Source: BOG-224 sp963783505 (GTDB taxonomy: Bacteria; Acidobacteriota; Terriglobia; Bryobacterales; Bryobacteraceae). From it: a DNA stretch of 64,000 nucleotides. The stretch spans positions 6,965 through 70,964 of the forward strand of contig CAWAOP010000052.1 of NCBI GenBank assembly GCA_963783505.1, given 5' to 3'. The notes below the pieces were generated by a model that worked only from the letters and a program-made list of their open reading frames with translations, ran no database searches and was not told the origin of the DNA. This document shows positions 34,284 through 44,708 of this stretch, piece by piece. The position numbers and the translations under genes are program-made. Numbering within the stretch: position 1 is the first letter of the stretch; every line of letters begins with the position of its first letter.

Positions 34284-35586
34284 AAGTAATCAGTTTCTCG
34301 AGCCGTGAACCGGGGCGCACGATGGTTTGGTTTCGCTCCGGGCCGGTGGAAATGCAGCCGATCTCCACGCCGGTCAGCTTCTCCAGGTAGTCCAGGTACT
34401 GCTTGGCGCCGGTTGGAAGCGCGTCGTAGGAAGAGATACCGAACGTCGAAACGCTCCATCCTGGAAAATACTCGTAGACCGGTTCAACCCGTTCGATTTC
34501 CGCCACGGTCGGCGGCATGCCATCCACCTCGCGGCCGCCGATCTTGTAGGCTACGCACACGGGGATGCGCTCGAAATCGTCCAGCACATCGAGCTTCGTG
34601 ATCACGATGCTGTCGTAGCCGTTGATCGCGGCGGTAAAGCGCAGCAGCGGAGCGTCGAACCATCCGCAGCGGCGCGGGCGGCCGGTGACGGCGCCGAATT
34701 CGTTGCCGCGCTTGCGAATGTTCTCGCCCTCCTCGCCGGGCGCTTCGGTGGGGAACGGGCCGCCGCCGACGCGCGTGATGTACGCTTTAGAAATTCCAAT
34801 GACCCCGGATATGCGCGTGGGCGCCACGCCGGTTCCCGTGCAAGCGCCGCCGGCGCTGGCGTTGGACGAGGTCACGAACGGGTACGTGCCGTGATCGATA
34901 TCGAGCATCGTGCCCTGCGCGCCTTCGAACAGGACGCTCTTGCCATCGCGGATGGCCTGGTTCAATAGGTTCGCCGTATCGCAAACCATCGGGCGGATGC
35001 GGTCCGCGAAGGCTTCGTAATCGTCGCGGTCGCGCGCGAAATCCCGCTCTTCCCAGATGCCCAGCGCCTTTGCGATGATGGCCTTTTCTTCCATGAGCCC
35101 GTCGAAGGCCGCACGGAAGAAGTCGCGATTCAATAAATCGGCGATGCGGATGCCGCGGCGCGCGATCTTGTCTTCATAGCAGGGGCCAATGCCGCGCGAA
35201 GTGGTGCCGATGGACACGCGCCCCGGCCGGGCCTCGGACATTTTCTCCATCATCCGGTGCGCGGGAAGCAATACGTGCGCGCGATTGGAGATGAACAAGC
35301 GGCCGGTCACCGCAAGGCCGGCCGATTCCAGGGCGTCGATCTCCGCCATCAGCGCGGCCGGATCGATGACCAGGCCATTGCCTATCACCGCGCTCTTCGC
35401 CGGACGCAGAATTCCGCTGGGAATCAGCTTCAGGATAAACTTCTTTTCGCCAATAAAGACGGTATGGCCGGCGTTGTGGCCTCCTTGATACCTCGCGACG
35501 ATATCGAACCGCTCGGAGAACAAGTCGGCGATTTTTCCCTTGCCCTCGTCTCCCCACTGCGCGCCTAGAATAATAACGTTCCGCAT
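34282..35586 (-). CDS. purA: Adenylosuccinate synthetase
   Basis: A 434-residue PurA joining IMP and aspartate with GTP in AMP synthesis. It has GAQWGDEGKGKIADLFSERF (GTP and Asp residues), YQGGHNAGHTVFIGEKKF, FEGAQGTMLDIDHGTYPFVT, ITRVGGGPFPTE and GRPRRCGWFDAPLLR, in the right order and at normal length. TAAAAT about 18 bases upstream may be the -10 box. No neighbouring purine genes. Confidence 0.96.
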   Translation of the reverse strand: MRNVIILGAQWGDEGKGKIADLFSERFDIVARYQGGHNAGHTVFIGEKKFILKLIPSGILRPAKSAVIGNGLVIDPAALMAEIDALESAGLAVTGRLFISNRAHVLLPAHRMMEKMSEARPGRVSIGTTSRGIGPCYEDKIARRGIRIADLLNRDFFRAAFDGLMEEKAIIAKALGIWEERDFARDRDDYEAFADRIRPMVCDTANLLNQAIRDGKSVLFEGAQGTMLDIDHGTYPFVTSSNASAGGACTGTGVAPTRISGVIGISKAYITRVGGGPFPTEAPGEEGENIRKRGNEFGAVTGRPRRCGWFDAPLLRFTAAINGYDSIVITKLDVLDDFERIPVCVAYKIGGREVDGMPPTVAEIERVEPVYEYFPGWSVSTFGISSYDALPTGAKQYLDYLEKLTGVEIGCISTGPERNQTIVRPGSRLEKLIT

Positions 35587-35629
35587 GAAGTGAAAGCCCT
35601 GCCTATTTTAGCGAACGCCGTCCGCCTCG

Positions 35630-35789
35630 CGCTATCCGCTGTCCGCTATCAGCTATCCGCCGGGCGCTGCCGCGGTCCGCAACTGCCGTTGCCTTCGATG
35701 CTCGGAGAGCGCGTGGCGCAGCCGGCCGTTCAACGCGAAGCTACACTGTGCGCGATGCACGCTTTGCGGATAGCGGAAAGCGGATAGCG
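35630..35789. repeat. Inverted GCGGATAGC-word element
   Basis: CGCTATCCGCTGTCCGCTAT (35630 onward, arm to 35653) and the reverse complement of 35766-35789 match at 22 of 24 positions. Each arm is itself made of the word GCGGATAGC repeated. The 112-base core is unrelated. It lies upstream of both purA and the next plus-strand gene. Confidence 0.75.
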
Positions 35790-35853
35790 CCGAGAATCGG
35801 ACAAGCGGACCCCCGGCTCCGGCAGGGGGCCGTCCGTGGTATTCTCACAGCTT

Positions 35854-36327
35854 ATGCTGCTTTCGGAGGTCTACGTTGACCTGGGGCAAGCAGGATTCGA
35901 ACAGCTTGTGCGCAGCATATCCATTGGCAAGCTCAAAACGTATCAGGTCTACGAGAACTTCAAGGTTCGCGCGCATCTCATCAAAGTCAATACCGAGGCG
36001 CTCCGCAAACATACCGCCCGCTTCTGGGAGCGCATTTCATCGAAAGACGAGGAGTTTGCGAAGGAACTGGCGCAAGCCGTTCTGGTTTCGCATCTCGACA
36101 TGATTACGGCCGTGCTCGATTTCACGGGCGCGCCGCACGAGAACGGTTTTTTCGCTAAAGGCATGGACCCCAAGCCATATTTCGGCGAGGGGTGGGAAGA
36201 TCGGGTCTACGAGAAGCTCCACACGCAGTTTCCGGAGGCGCTTCTCGTCTTTTATATCAACCATTTGCGGTGGGAGCTGCTGAAAGCAGAGCAGCCCTAT
36301 CGTCCGGCTCCGGGTGGTGCGGCATGA
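35854..36327 (+). CDS. Conserved hypothetical cytoplasmic protein
   Basis: From ATG 35854 the protein is 157 residues: MLLSEVYVDLGQAGFEQLVR, SISIGKLKTYQVYENFKVRA, then RKHTARFWERISSKDEEFAK. It looks all-helical, has no signal or membrane segment, and matches no family I recognise by name. TATTCT ends eight bases before the ATG. A frame-compatible ATG lies 18 bases upstream. The stop overlaps the ATG of a 43-codon open frame (36324-36455) that I do not consider proven. Confidence 0.65.
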   Translation: MLLSEVYVDLGQAGFEQLVRSISIGKLKTYQVYENFKVRAHLIKVNTEALRKHTARFWERISSKDEEFAKELAQAVLVSHLDMITAVLDFTGAPHENGFFAKGMDPKPYFGEGWEDRVYEKLHTQFPEALLVFYINHLRWELLKAEQPYRPAPGGAA

Positions 36328-36600
36328 CTTCGGAGCTTGGCGTGCAACTGGTTAGTCAACAAATGCAAATTCCCGGATGGGGCCAACCCTTCCAGCGCCC
36401 GGCGGAGCGAACCACCGGTTGCGGAAGGCTTTATTTAAGAACCAGATGCAAGTAGCAGCCGGATTCCTGCCTGGAGCTAGTCTGTTATTCCCGAGTGTTG
36501 GGTTTTCCCCTATTCCAGTTCTACCCTGCGCCATATTACCCAATACCCAGGACTCCCCCCGTGGAACCCGCTGCGCGGCAAATATCGCGAGGCGCCGACA
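36328..36600. other. Intergenic stretch, no confident content
   Basis: This 273-base stretch between the hypothetical gene and the zinc-ribbon gene is less GC-rich than its neighbours. It contains the doubtful ATGA-coupled frame ending at 36455 and no clear repeat, promoter or terminator that I can support. Confidence 0.3.
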
Positions 36601-36843
36601 ATGAATCATTGCGACTTTCATTACTCCCACTTACTACCTAAAAAGCCGGGAATCCTCCCGCTCGAAGAGACCATGACCAAGCTGTGCCGCCGGTGCGGGG
36701 CTCAGTTCGTAACCCGGTCGCGGATCCGTAAGCGCTGCGATGCCTGCCAGTTGGTGGTCTCCGCGGAGAAGCAGAAGAAGGCCAATGAGCGGTTGAAGGC
36801 CCGGCGCGCCGCCCGGCGCCTGTGCCTGCTCAAGGCGAATTAG
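36601..36843 (+). CDS. Small zinc-ribbon-like protein
   Basis: Up to 80 residues, or 56 if translation starts at ATG 36673. A C-X2-C...C-X2-C pattern (CRRCGAQFVTRSRIRKRCDAC) suggests a small zinc ribbon, followed by a strongly basic helix (EKQKKANERLKARRAARR) that may bind RNA or DNA. No partner gene is obvious. The stop is two bases before the end of the convergent ispF. Confidence 0.55.
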   Translation: MNHCDFHYSHLLPKKPGILPLEETMTKLCRRCGAQFVTRSRIRKRCDACQLVVSAEKQKKANERLKARRAARRLCLLKAN

Positions 36844-37388
36844 AGCTTTTCCAGCGTCACGACGGCTTGCGCTTCGGCCGAGCGGCCTTCGCCGACCGGC
36901 CCCACTTGCTCCGCCGTCTTGAACTTCACGGAAACCCGCTCCATTTCCAGCCCCAGCGTCTCCGCCAGGCGCGCGCGGATGGCGTCCCTGTAGTCTTTCA
37001 GTTTGGGCCGTTCCAGAATCACGGTGGAATCCACGTTCACGATTGCGTAGCCCCGTCCGCGCGCCAGTCCCTGCGCGTGGCGAAGGAACACGAGGCTGTC
37101 CGATCCCTTCCAGCGCGGGTCCGTGTCCGGAAAATGCATGCCGATATCGCCCAGCGCGGCGGCGCCCAGAATGGCGTCCGTAATCGCGTGAGCGAGCACG
37201 TCGGAATCCGAGTGGCCCACCAGACCGCGTTCGGAGGGAATCGTGACGCCTCCTAGAATCAGCGGGCGGCCCTCCGCGAGCCGGTGAGTGTCCCAGCCCA
37301 AGCCGGTTCGGATCTTATTGCCTAACTCAAGATGGCCCGCGATAAACGCCTTGATGCCCCAGGCGTCGAAGCGCCGCTTCCGTCTCAA
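36840..37388 (-). CDS. ispF: 2-C-methyl-D-erythritol 2,4-cyclodiphosphate synthase
   Basis: MEP-pathway enzyme cyclising CDP-ME-2P to MEcPP with loss of CMP. Metal ligands lie in GWDTHRLAEGRPLILGGV and GLVGHSDSDVLAHAITDA; IGMHFPDTDPRWKGSDSLVF and SVKFKTAEQVGPVGEG complete the signature. ATG 37388 overlaps the ispD stop in ATGA. This start adds ~25 basic residues before the usual IRTGLGWD beginning; no other start codon lies between, so the extension may be real. Confidence 0.95.
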   Translation of the reverse strand: MRRKRRFDAWGIKAFIAGHLELGNKIRTGLGWDTHRLAEGRPLILGGVTIPSERGLVGHSDSDVLAHAITDAILGAAALGDIGMHFPDTDPRWKGSDSLVFLRHAQGLARGRGYAIVNVDSTVILERPKLKDYRDAIRARLAETLGLEMERVSVKFKTAEQVGPVGEGRSAEAQAVVTLEKL

Positions 37389-38134
37389 GACTGCAATTCC
37401 TTGGCGGCCTTCGCCGCTTCCTCGAAGAACAGGTGCGCCAGGTCCATATCGCCGGGCTTGGTGATCTTGATGTTACGGTCGCTGCCCATCACGACGCTCA
37501 CTTCCACGTCGAGACGCTCCACCAGGCTGGATTCGTCGGTTCCCGTGAAACCGTCCTGGCGGGCAGTTTCAAACGCGCGTACGAGCAGATCGTAGCGGAA
37601 CACCTGGGGCGTCTGGGCCAGCACCAGTTTCTCGCGGAGCAGCGTGCCGCGGATGCGCACGTGGCCGGTCGACTTGCTGACCTGTTTGACGGTATCGACG
37701 GGGACAATGCCCACGATGGCGGCGCCGGTCTCGGCGGCCTCGTCGAACACCTTGTGAATGGTTTCCAGGTCGATGAAGGGGCGCACGGCGTCGTGCACGG
37801 CCACCAGATCGGTGTCCGGAGCAACCGTGGCCAGCGCATTAGCGACCGACTGCTGCCGGCTCGCTCCGCCTTCCACCACGCGGGCGCGGAGGGCCCCCTG
37901 GGCAGGGAACTCGGCGGCTAGCAAATCGCGCGCCCATTCGAGATCTTCCTTTCGAACGGCTACCACGATCTCCCGGACGCGATCCGATTCGGCGAACCGG
38001 CGGACGGTATGTACCAGGATAGGGGAGCCGCCCAGAAGCATGAACTGCTTGCGGCTGGTCCCTGTTTTCTCGGCGGATCCCCGGCCCATACGGGTGCCTA
38101 GGCCGGCCGCGGGCAGTATCACGGCGACGCGCAT
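37385..38134 (-). CDS. ispD: 2-C-methyl-D-erythritol 4-phosphate cytidylyltransferase
   Basis: A 249-residue MEP-pathway enzyme that joins CTP and MEP. ILPAAGLGTRMGRG is the nucleotide-binding start, followed by KQFMLLGGSPILVHTVRRF, VHDAVRPFIDLETI and TPQVFRYDLLVRAFETARQD, then TDESSLVERL and the ITKPGDMDLA end. It is coupled to ispF by four bases and lies five bases after the YacL-like gene; this ispDF-YacL order is common. TAGAAT is 10 bases before the ATG. Confidence 0.95.
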   Translation of the reverse strand: MRVAVILPAAGLGTRMGRGSAEKTGTSRKQFMLLGGSPILVHTVRRFAESDRVREIVVAVRKEDLEWARDLLAAEFPAQGALRARVVEGGASRQQSVANALATVAPDTDLVAVHDAVRPFIDLETIHKVFDEAAETGAAIVGIVPVDTVKQVSKSTGHVRIRGTLLREKLVLAQTPQVFRYDLLVRAFETARQDGFTGTDESSLVERLDVEVSVVMGSDRNIKITKPGDMDLAHLFFEEAAKAAKELQS

Positions 38135-38139
38135 TGGTA

Positions 38140-39219
38140 TTACGATTCTAGCGCGGCTTTCTCGGCTCCGGCCGCGGCGGGCACCGGAGCATCGGGCTTG
38201 CGCGGGCCCCGCTCGTGCCTGTCAACTGGAACGGGATGGGTACGCTCATCCCACTTGCCGAAGATCATCTTTCCGGCCGTGGTCTGCAGGACGCTGGTGA
38301 CGGAAATATCGATGGTCTTCGAGATCATCTTCTTGGCGTTATCGACCACCACCATGGTGCCATCGTCCAGATAAGCGACGCCCTGATTGTATTCCTTGCC
38401 CTCTTTGAGGATGAAGACGCGCATGGTTTCGCCCGGCAGCACGATGGGCTTCAGCGAGTTGGCCAGCTCGTTGATATTGAGCACTTCGACGCCCCGCAAT
38501 TGCGCCACCTTGTTCAAGTTGAAATCGTTGGTGACGATCTTGCAATCGTACAGCTTAGCCAGTTCGATGAGCTTCATGTCCACGTCGCGGATCTGCGGGA
38601 AGTCTTCCTCCACGATCTGCACCGTCAAATGGGCCATCTTCTGAATCCGTTGCAGAATGTCGAGGCCGCGGCGGCCGCGGTTGCGCTTCATGGAATCGGC
38701 CGAATCGGCGACGAGCTGCAATTCCCGCAGAACGAACTGGGGAATCACGAGCACGCCGTCCAGGAAGCCGGTGTCCGCGATATCCGCGATGCGGCCATCG
38801 ATGATCACGCTGGTGTCCAGGATCTTGTGGCTCTTCTTGGAGGGCTTCTCGCCGCCAAAGAGCCCGCCCAGGGCCGACAGGTTCAGCATGTCGCCCTTCT
38901 TGGCCCCCACCACCATTCCGACGTACATCATCCACAGCAGCAACACGAGATGCAGGAAGGGCTCGTGCGGCGCCGCTTTTTCGATCACCAGCGACATCAG
39001 AAACGCGCCGAAAATTCCCAGCACCGATCCGAACGCCGCTCCGATCAGCCGCTTCAGGCTGACCAATTCCAGGCGGATCTCAAAGAAAATGATGCAAGCG
39101 CCTAGAGCGAGGCCCCCGCCGCCGGCTTCCCAAATCGAAAGTCCGAAAGGCCGAAGCAGAGCGGCGGAAACCGCCAGAACGAGAATAAATGCCACGCGCA
39201 CTACTATTAAATCCAACAC
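38140..39219 (-). CDS. YacL-type membrane PIN/TRAM domain protein
   Basis: A 359-residue protein. Four hydrophobic segments (~5-25, 30-48, 60-78, 90-108) precede a PIN nuclease domain (HKILDTSVIIDGRIADIADT...IVTNDFNLNKVA) and a C-terminal TRAM domain (VAYLDDGTMVVVDNAKKMIS), which usually binds RNA. The architecture is that of Bacillus YacL, near ispD in many genomes. Its substrate is unknown. The start is GTG with AAGGAGG seven bases upstream. The C-terminus has a Pro/Ala-rich extension. Confidence 0.9.
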   Translation of the reverse strand: MLDLIVVRVAFILVLAVSAALLRPFGLSIWEAGGGGLALGACIIFFEIRLELVSLKRLIGAAFGSVLGIFGAFLMSLVIEKAAPHEPFLHLVLLLWMMYVGMVVGAKKGDMLNLSALGGLFGGEKPSKKSHKILDTSVIIDGRIADIADTGFLDGVLVIPQFVLRELQLVADSADSMKRNRGRRGLDILQRIQKMAHLTVQIVEEDFPQIRDVDMKLIELAKLYDCKIVTNDFNLNKVAQLRGVEVLNINELANSLKPIVLPGETMRVFILKEGKEYNQGVAYLDDGTMVVVDNAKKMISKTIDISVTSVLQTTAGKMIFGKWDERTHPVPVDRHERGPRKPDAPVPAAAGAEKAALES

Positions 39220-39480
39220 CGGGGTTCCTCCTTGCAGTAAATGAAGGATAGAAAGAACGCATACTCACCCATAACAGCTAAAACGGTCCCGTTACGCGAT
39301 AATCTTCGCGACCTGAGTATAGCACCGCGCTTTCTCAGTGAGGCCGCGCCATCGCGACCGGCGCGAACCCGCGGTTTTGGCATCCGGCCGAGGCGTATTA
39401 CGAGGCCCGAAGGCCTGCGCTATTTGAGATTAGCCTGGGCAGACGGCAAGAGGCCCATCGTCCGCTCCGCCACGCGATGC

Positions 39481-39855
39481 TTATTGTTTCTTGGCGTCCC
39501 ACTCGATGGCTTGGCCGCCGAAGCCGCCGCCGCCCGCGCCGGTATCCACGGTGAACTTAACCTCCGTGGCGCTCACGATCTTGCCCTTGAAGGTCATCTT
39601 CATATCCTGACCTTGCATGTTGCCGGTGATGGCGAACGTGACCGTATCGCCCTCCACCTTGCCATCCGTGAAGGTGGATTTCCCCATCATGGAACTGGTG
39701 GTTTCGCCGGTGAGTTTAGCGCCATCCTGCTTAAAGGTAAAGGTACGCTCCATGGCTTGGCCGCCCATATCGAGCGACGCTTTCCAGTTGCCTGTAATAT
39801 CGGCCGCCGACGCGGTAAGCGCCAGCGATGCCATCAAGACCAGTAACCACTTCAT
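39481..39855 (-). CDS. Small secreted beta-rich protein of unknown function
   Basis: A 124-residue protein with a signal peptide (MKWLLVLMASLALTASA) and then ITGNWKASLDMGGQAMERTF, TFKQDGAKLTGETTSSMMGK and VEGDTVTFAITGNMQGQDMK, a repeated strand pattern seen in lipocalin/YceI-like acidobacterial hypothetical proteins. GGAGTGG lies before the ATG. Gly-rich tail. Function unknown. Confidence 0.8.
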   Translation of the reverse strand: MKWLLVLMASLALTASAADITGNWKASLDMGGQAMERTFTFKQDGAKLTGETTSSMMGKSTFTDGKVEGDTVTFAITGNMQGQDMKMTFKGKIVSATEVKFTVDTGAGGGGFGGQAIEWDAKKQ

Positions 39856-39947
39856 AATTCCACTCCTTTCGAAAATATAGCGATCCACGCTCGGCTCTTC
39901 GCGGCGCAGCCTGAACCGGCCGCCGCACGCCGACGGCGTGTACCTCG

Positions 39948-41099
39948 TTACGCCTGCCGTGGCGCCCCGACGTTCGATAGGGCGATCACGGATACATATA
40001 GAATAGCCCCGAGCGGAACCAGGAATCCGAGCCGTACGGTGCTGTGATCGGCGACGAGACCCATCAGCGGCGGAAGCAACGCTCCTCCCACAATGGCCGT
40101 CACCATCAGGCCCGAAAGCTCGTTGGTCCGCTCGGGCATATGCTCCACCGCAAGCGAGAACACCAGCGGGAAGATGTTCGCGAAAGCAAGACCGGTCACG
40201 AAAAACGCACCCACGGCCACATATCCGGAGGGCGCAAATAGCCCCAGCAAGCCGACGATCGCCGCCGCGCACGTCGCCACGAAGAACTTGCGCGGCTGCA
40301 TCCAGCTCAGAGCCACGCCGCCGCAGAATCGCCCAATAGTCAGAGCCATAAAGAACAGACCGGATCCGAGCAGCCCGATCTTGGCTACATCCACGTGGTA
40401 GCTCTGATTCAGAAAGAGCGGAATGCCGGAGCTGACGCACACTTCCGCGCCGACGTAAACAAAAATCGCCATCACCATGGCGAGCACATAGCCGTTCTTC
40501 AGCAGGGCGAGGCAGGAGCGGAAAGTTGCGGACTTATGCTCCGGCTCGGAGCGTTCCACCTTCAACGCGCCCACCGCGAGTACGGTGACGAGCAGCGCTA
40601 CGGCGTAGATCGGGAAGATCACCTTCCAGTCCGTCGCAAAATAGCGCGCGGCGATCGCCGGAATGAGCGGACCGGAAAGCGATCCTATGGCTTTCACGAA
40701 TTGCCCAAACGTGAGGTTGCGCGCATACTTCCCCTCGGCGGAAACGTCGCGCATAATGGGGTTGCCGGCCACCTGGAGAATCGCGGCGCCGGCCCCCAGG
40801 AACAGAATCGCAAGCAGAAACAAGGGGAACGTGCTTATGCCGATACTGGCGCTCGTCATCCCGGCTAGCGCCACGATCAGGCCCATCAGGAGCACGTACT
40901 TTTTGCCGCGCTTGTCCTGAAACACGCCCATCGGAACGGAGAGCAATCCGAACATGCTGAATCCCACGAAGGGGATCAGCGTGGCCATGGCTGTGCTGAG
41001 GTGAAACTCATTCTTGGCGAGGCTGACGAAGGGGCCGACAGCGTCGCCAAAACCCATGGCGAGAAACGCGAGAAAGACGGGCAGCGTTCGCAGTTTCAT
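39948..41099 (-). CDS. MFS transporter, sugar-permease-like (FucP group)
   Basis: A 383-residue, 12-helix MFS protein. Start TLPVFLAFLAMGFGDAVGPF; loop 2-3 GVFQDKRGKKY; AAILQVAGNPIMRDVS, which resembles the FucP-type sugar/H+ symporter motif; AFANIFPLVFSLAVEHMP later. Its ATG overlaps the stop of the upstream GH2 gene (ATGA), so it probably imports the sugar freed by that enzyme. Confidence 0.85.
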   Translation of the reverse strand: MKLRTLPVFLAFLAMGFGDAVGPFVSLAKNEFHLSTAMATLIPFVGFSMFGLLSVPMGVFQDKRGKKYVLLMGLIVALAGMTSASIGISTFPLFLLAILFLGAGAAILQVAGNPIMRDVSAEGKYARNLTFGQFVKAIGSLSGPLIPAIAARYFATDWKVIFPIYAVALLVTVLAVGALKVERSEPEHKSATFRSCLALLKNGYVLAMVMAIFVYVGAEVCVSSGIPLFLNQSYHVDVAKIGLLGSGLFFMALTIGRFCGGVALSWMQPRKFFVATCAAAIVGLLGLFAPSGYVAVGAFFVTGLAFANIFPLVFSLAVEHMPERTNELSGLMVTAIVGGALLPPLMGLVADHSTVRLGFLVPLGAILYVSVIALSNVGAPRQA

Positions 41100-44000
41100 T
41101 TGACGGGCGCCTCCACGTTGAAGCCTTCCACGACGATTCGCGGAGCTTCGCCGCGCGTATCGGCGTCTTCAAGTTCCGTAGTAATCGTGCGTTTTTCGCC
41201 GGGCATCAGCGGAACGTAGTTGTCGCTGTAGATCGCCGGGAGAATGCGGTCGCCGCTCGTTGTGCGAACGGCCTTTACCCTGACCATGAGCGCCGGAGTC
41301 TTCGTGGGATTGCTCAACTCCGTGGTCAAATGCCACTGGCCGCCCTGCCGAACGGCCTTTGTCGCCGCCTCGATCTTGACTTTCGGAAGCTGGCGGATGG
41401 CTGTCAGGTTGTAGCCCAGGGTCGCCGGGCCTCCCTGACCTCCGCCTCCGCCGCCGCGCCCCGCGGCCGGCGACGGCGCCGTCTCTTCCAGGCCGTGCAG
41501 ATAGAAGTTATCGGAGATCGTTTCCGTTCCGCGTGTGAGTTTCAGCCGCAGGAAGTGTGTGGGAGTGAGGCCGGATGGATACTCGATCTTGAAAGGCGTC
41601 TCCGTGCTGTCTTCCTTGCTTGCGAGCGTGGCCGATTTCTCCCACTGCTTCGAGCCATCGATGTTCAGTATCTGGACGGTGGCAGTCAGGCCAGTGACAT
41701 TGCCCGCGCTGTAGTTCACCACCTCAACCATATCGGTGAGCGGGTTCCACTGGATATGTAAAGGCTCGCTGCCCTTCTTGCTGCCGAAGTACGCGCCGCT
41801 TTGATCGAAGTAATAGTCGTATGTCTCCCATACGAACGAGGGCCAGCACGAGTGACTCATCCAGAGCAGGATTCCCATGCGGTAGCGGCTTTGCGATTCG
41901 AACATCGCGCGGTAGCCATCGTAGTCGATGAACTGCGAGAGCGCGACAAAGTCTTCCAGGTTATTCGCGCCGCCGTAGTCTTTATCGATCATGTCGAGCC
42001 ACGTGCGCGCGCCCTGCGCTCCGGTGAGCGTGAAATCGTGCTCGCCCCACACGTCGTTCATGGGCCACAGATTCGCCGGCCGGAACATCTGCTTGACGCT
42101 ATCGAGCGTCAGCACGTTGGGCATGCCGCGCTCGCTGTGCAGCTTGGGATTGGCGCGCTGGAAATAGGTTTTCGCGGACTGCGTCGCATAGGGGCCGCCG
42201 CCGCTCACCGTGCCGCCGGCCGAGCTCGGAATATAGTGGGAACCGGGCTGAAGCGTCTGGGTAAGCTGGACCAGCCCGCTCTCGATCGGTTCGGGCGGAT
42301 TGCCTTCATTGCGGCCGACCCACAGCCCGATCGAAGGATGGTTGCGGGTCTTCAGGATGTAGTCCTTGGCGTTCGCCAGAAACATGTTGGGGTTATCGGG
42401 ATTCGGTCCATCCACCGGATTCGCCAGCCAGAAATCCTGCCACACCACGATGCCGTACTTGTCGCACGCGTCGTAGAACTCATCGTCGCCGGTTTGCCCC
42501 ACCCAGTTGCGGATCATGGTGAAGTTCATGTCCTTGTGGTACTTGACGGCGATGTCGTATTCGCGCGCGCGGAAACGGAGCAGTTCTTCGGGGAAGCCCC
42601 AGTTGCCGCCTCGCCCGATGAGCCGCCGCCCGTTAATGAAGATGTTGAGGTTGTTGTTTTCCTCGGTATACGCGTACTGCTTCACGCCGGCCTTGAACGC
42701 CTTGGAATCCGAGGTCGCGCCGCCGGCCACGAACGAAAGCTGCACGTCGTATAGATTCTGCGCCCCATAGCCCGCAGGCCACCACAACTTCGGATTCGCC
42801 AGCCGCAGCGCCGGAGTAGTGGAGGGATCGACTTTCACGGTCTTGGCCGAGCCTGCCTCCACGGTCACGGGCGTTTCGAATGGCACGGTTCCAAACCGTC
42901 CGCGGAACGTACCGGAAACGGCCTGATTGCCTACGTTCCGCAAGGTCGCCTCGATGGAGACGTCGGCGGTGTTGATATTGGGCAGCGGCAGCTTGGTGGA
43001 GACGTACGGGTCCTCGATCGTAATCGGGCCGGTCCTATCGAGATAGACTTCCGCCCAGATTCCGATGTCATGCCCGCGCACGCTGGGAATCCAATCCCAT
43101 CCCGCTGTCGCGTGGTAGGTCGGGTTATCCGCGCCCAAAGCGCCGCCGTTGGGGTCGGGCGAATCCAGCGTCTTTTCCTTCGTGCTCCCCGGCGTCGCGT
43201 TCTTAATGATGCGCACCGCCAGCGCGTTCTTCGCTCCCGGCTTGAGCTTGTCCGTCACGTCGAAGCGGCCGCGCATGAAGCCGCCGTCGATGCGTCCAAC
43301 GCTCTGGCCGTTCAGAAAGACCTCGGCCTTCCAGTTGACGCCCGTGAAGTTGAGCCAGACATGCTGTCCGCCTGGAATCGCCGGCGCGACGAATTCGTTC
43401 CGATACCAGAAATCCGCCCAAAAGTACGAGTCCGACAACATCATCATGTTGTTGTCGTAGGCCGGATCGGGGATGGCGCCGTCGTCGAAGTAGCTCGAAA
43501 CAACCGTGCCGGGGACGGTAGCCGGGAGCCAGTCTTTGTCGTCGAAGCCGATGTTGGAAAGCGCCGCTCCATCGGCTTTCACGAACGAATCCCTCTGGAG
43601 CCGCCACGCGCCAGCGGCTAACTTGAGCCGTCCATTCGCAGCGGCTGCCGGGGCGGGCTTGGGCCGCGCCATCACGCCGCCGCGCCCCCAGACTTCGAAC
43701 TCCGTCAGCACGTAGCCATCGGCGGTCGCGGCCTTGGTCAGCAGCGCGCGAACGTAGCGCGCTCTTTCGGGCTTATCCAGTTTCAATTCGTCAACGTCGC
43801 CGGTCTTCGGCAGAACCGTCAGCGTTCGCCAGCTCTTGGAGTCGTCGGAAGCCTGAAGGGCGCCATCGCTCGGGCGGCGCAACCATGTGAGCACGACCTT
43901 ATCGAAAGTGGAAGGCGCGCCCAGATCGACGTATACCCACTCGCCGCCGCTGGTGGCCGGCTCTCCAGGAACTATTGAACTGATACGGCCCGCCGGCTTC

Positions 44001-44708
44001 GACGCGCGCGCCCTTGTCTTTCAGAATCAACTCTGAAATCGTCCAGCGCGAAGCAGCCGTGGCGTCGAATGTCACGCGGATGAATCTCATGCGGGCCGGA
44101 CGGCTCAGGTCCACGGCGGGCGAAAGACCGCCTCCGCGTCCGCCGCCAAATCCACCCCCGAATCCACCGCGCCCGGCGGGAAGCCGGTCGGCGCTGGAGA
44201 CGCGGCCCAACTCGGTCCACGCCGTTCCGTTGTCCGAGCCGCTGACAATCACGGCGTATCCGGGTGCGCCATCGGCGCTCGCGGCGGCGCTCAGGCCCGG
44301 AACCTCAACGCGGTCCACCTCGGGAGGAGCATCGCCGCCGAACTCGATCTGATACCACGCGCGCGAGCCGCCGAGTTGGGTATTCGTGGTGACGTTGTGA
44401 TCCTGCGCGTGTTCGCGGAGTTGGCGGGTGAGCTCGGCGTCGCTGGTGGTGATGACAAACCAGCGCGGCATCCTGGTTTCCTTGATGCCATCGGTGACCA
44501 ATTGCGCGGTCAAGTTGAAATCGTAGGCGCTGGATTGATACGCAGCGCGATGCAGGGCGAGGTTGCGGTAGGCGCCGGAAGTATCGGGGACCACCGTGGC
44601 GGCGAAATCCTCTTTCGGATCTCCTGGATACACGCCGACTCCGCGGGTGTATTGTTGCGCGTCCAGCGCAAGAAGAACGGCGAAGACTAAGAATAGTGCG
44701 CGCTTCAT
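41096..44708 (-). pseudogene. Secreted GH2 glycosidase with discoidin-type domain, broken by a 1-nt indel
   Basis: ATG 44708 begins a signal peptide (MKRALFLVFAVLLALDAQQY) and an F5/8 type C-like region (RNLALHRAAYQSSAYDFNLT; RFIRVTFDATAASRWTISEL). The frame switches at ~43960-43972; in the next frame GGEWVYVDLGAPSTFDKVVL completes that domain. A GH2 enzyme follows, with PAYDNNMMMLSDSYFWADFW, NFTGVNWKAEVFLNGQSVG, and NFTMIRNWVGQTGDDEFYD and NHPSIGLWVGRNEGNPPEPI, where Glu of GRNEGN is the acid/base. The look is exo-beta-D-glucosaminidase or mannosylglycoprotein endo-beta-mannosidase-like. The corrected protein is ~1,200 residues. It heads a two-gene sugar operon with the MFS gene. Confidence 0.85.

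Noticed and set aside
36324..36455. 43-codon frame coupled by ATGA to the upstream hypothetical gene
   Set aside because: Short, no family resemblance and no other coding evidence; the overlap may be chance.
38215..39105. 296-codon plus-strand frame opposite the YacL-like gene
   Set aside because: Composition (His/Gln/Asp-rich) is the mirror of the coding strand; the YacL protein is unmistakable.
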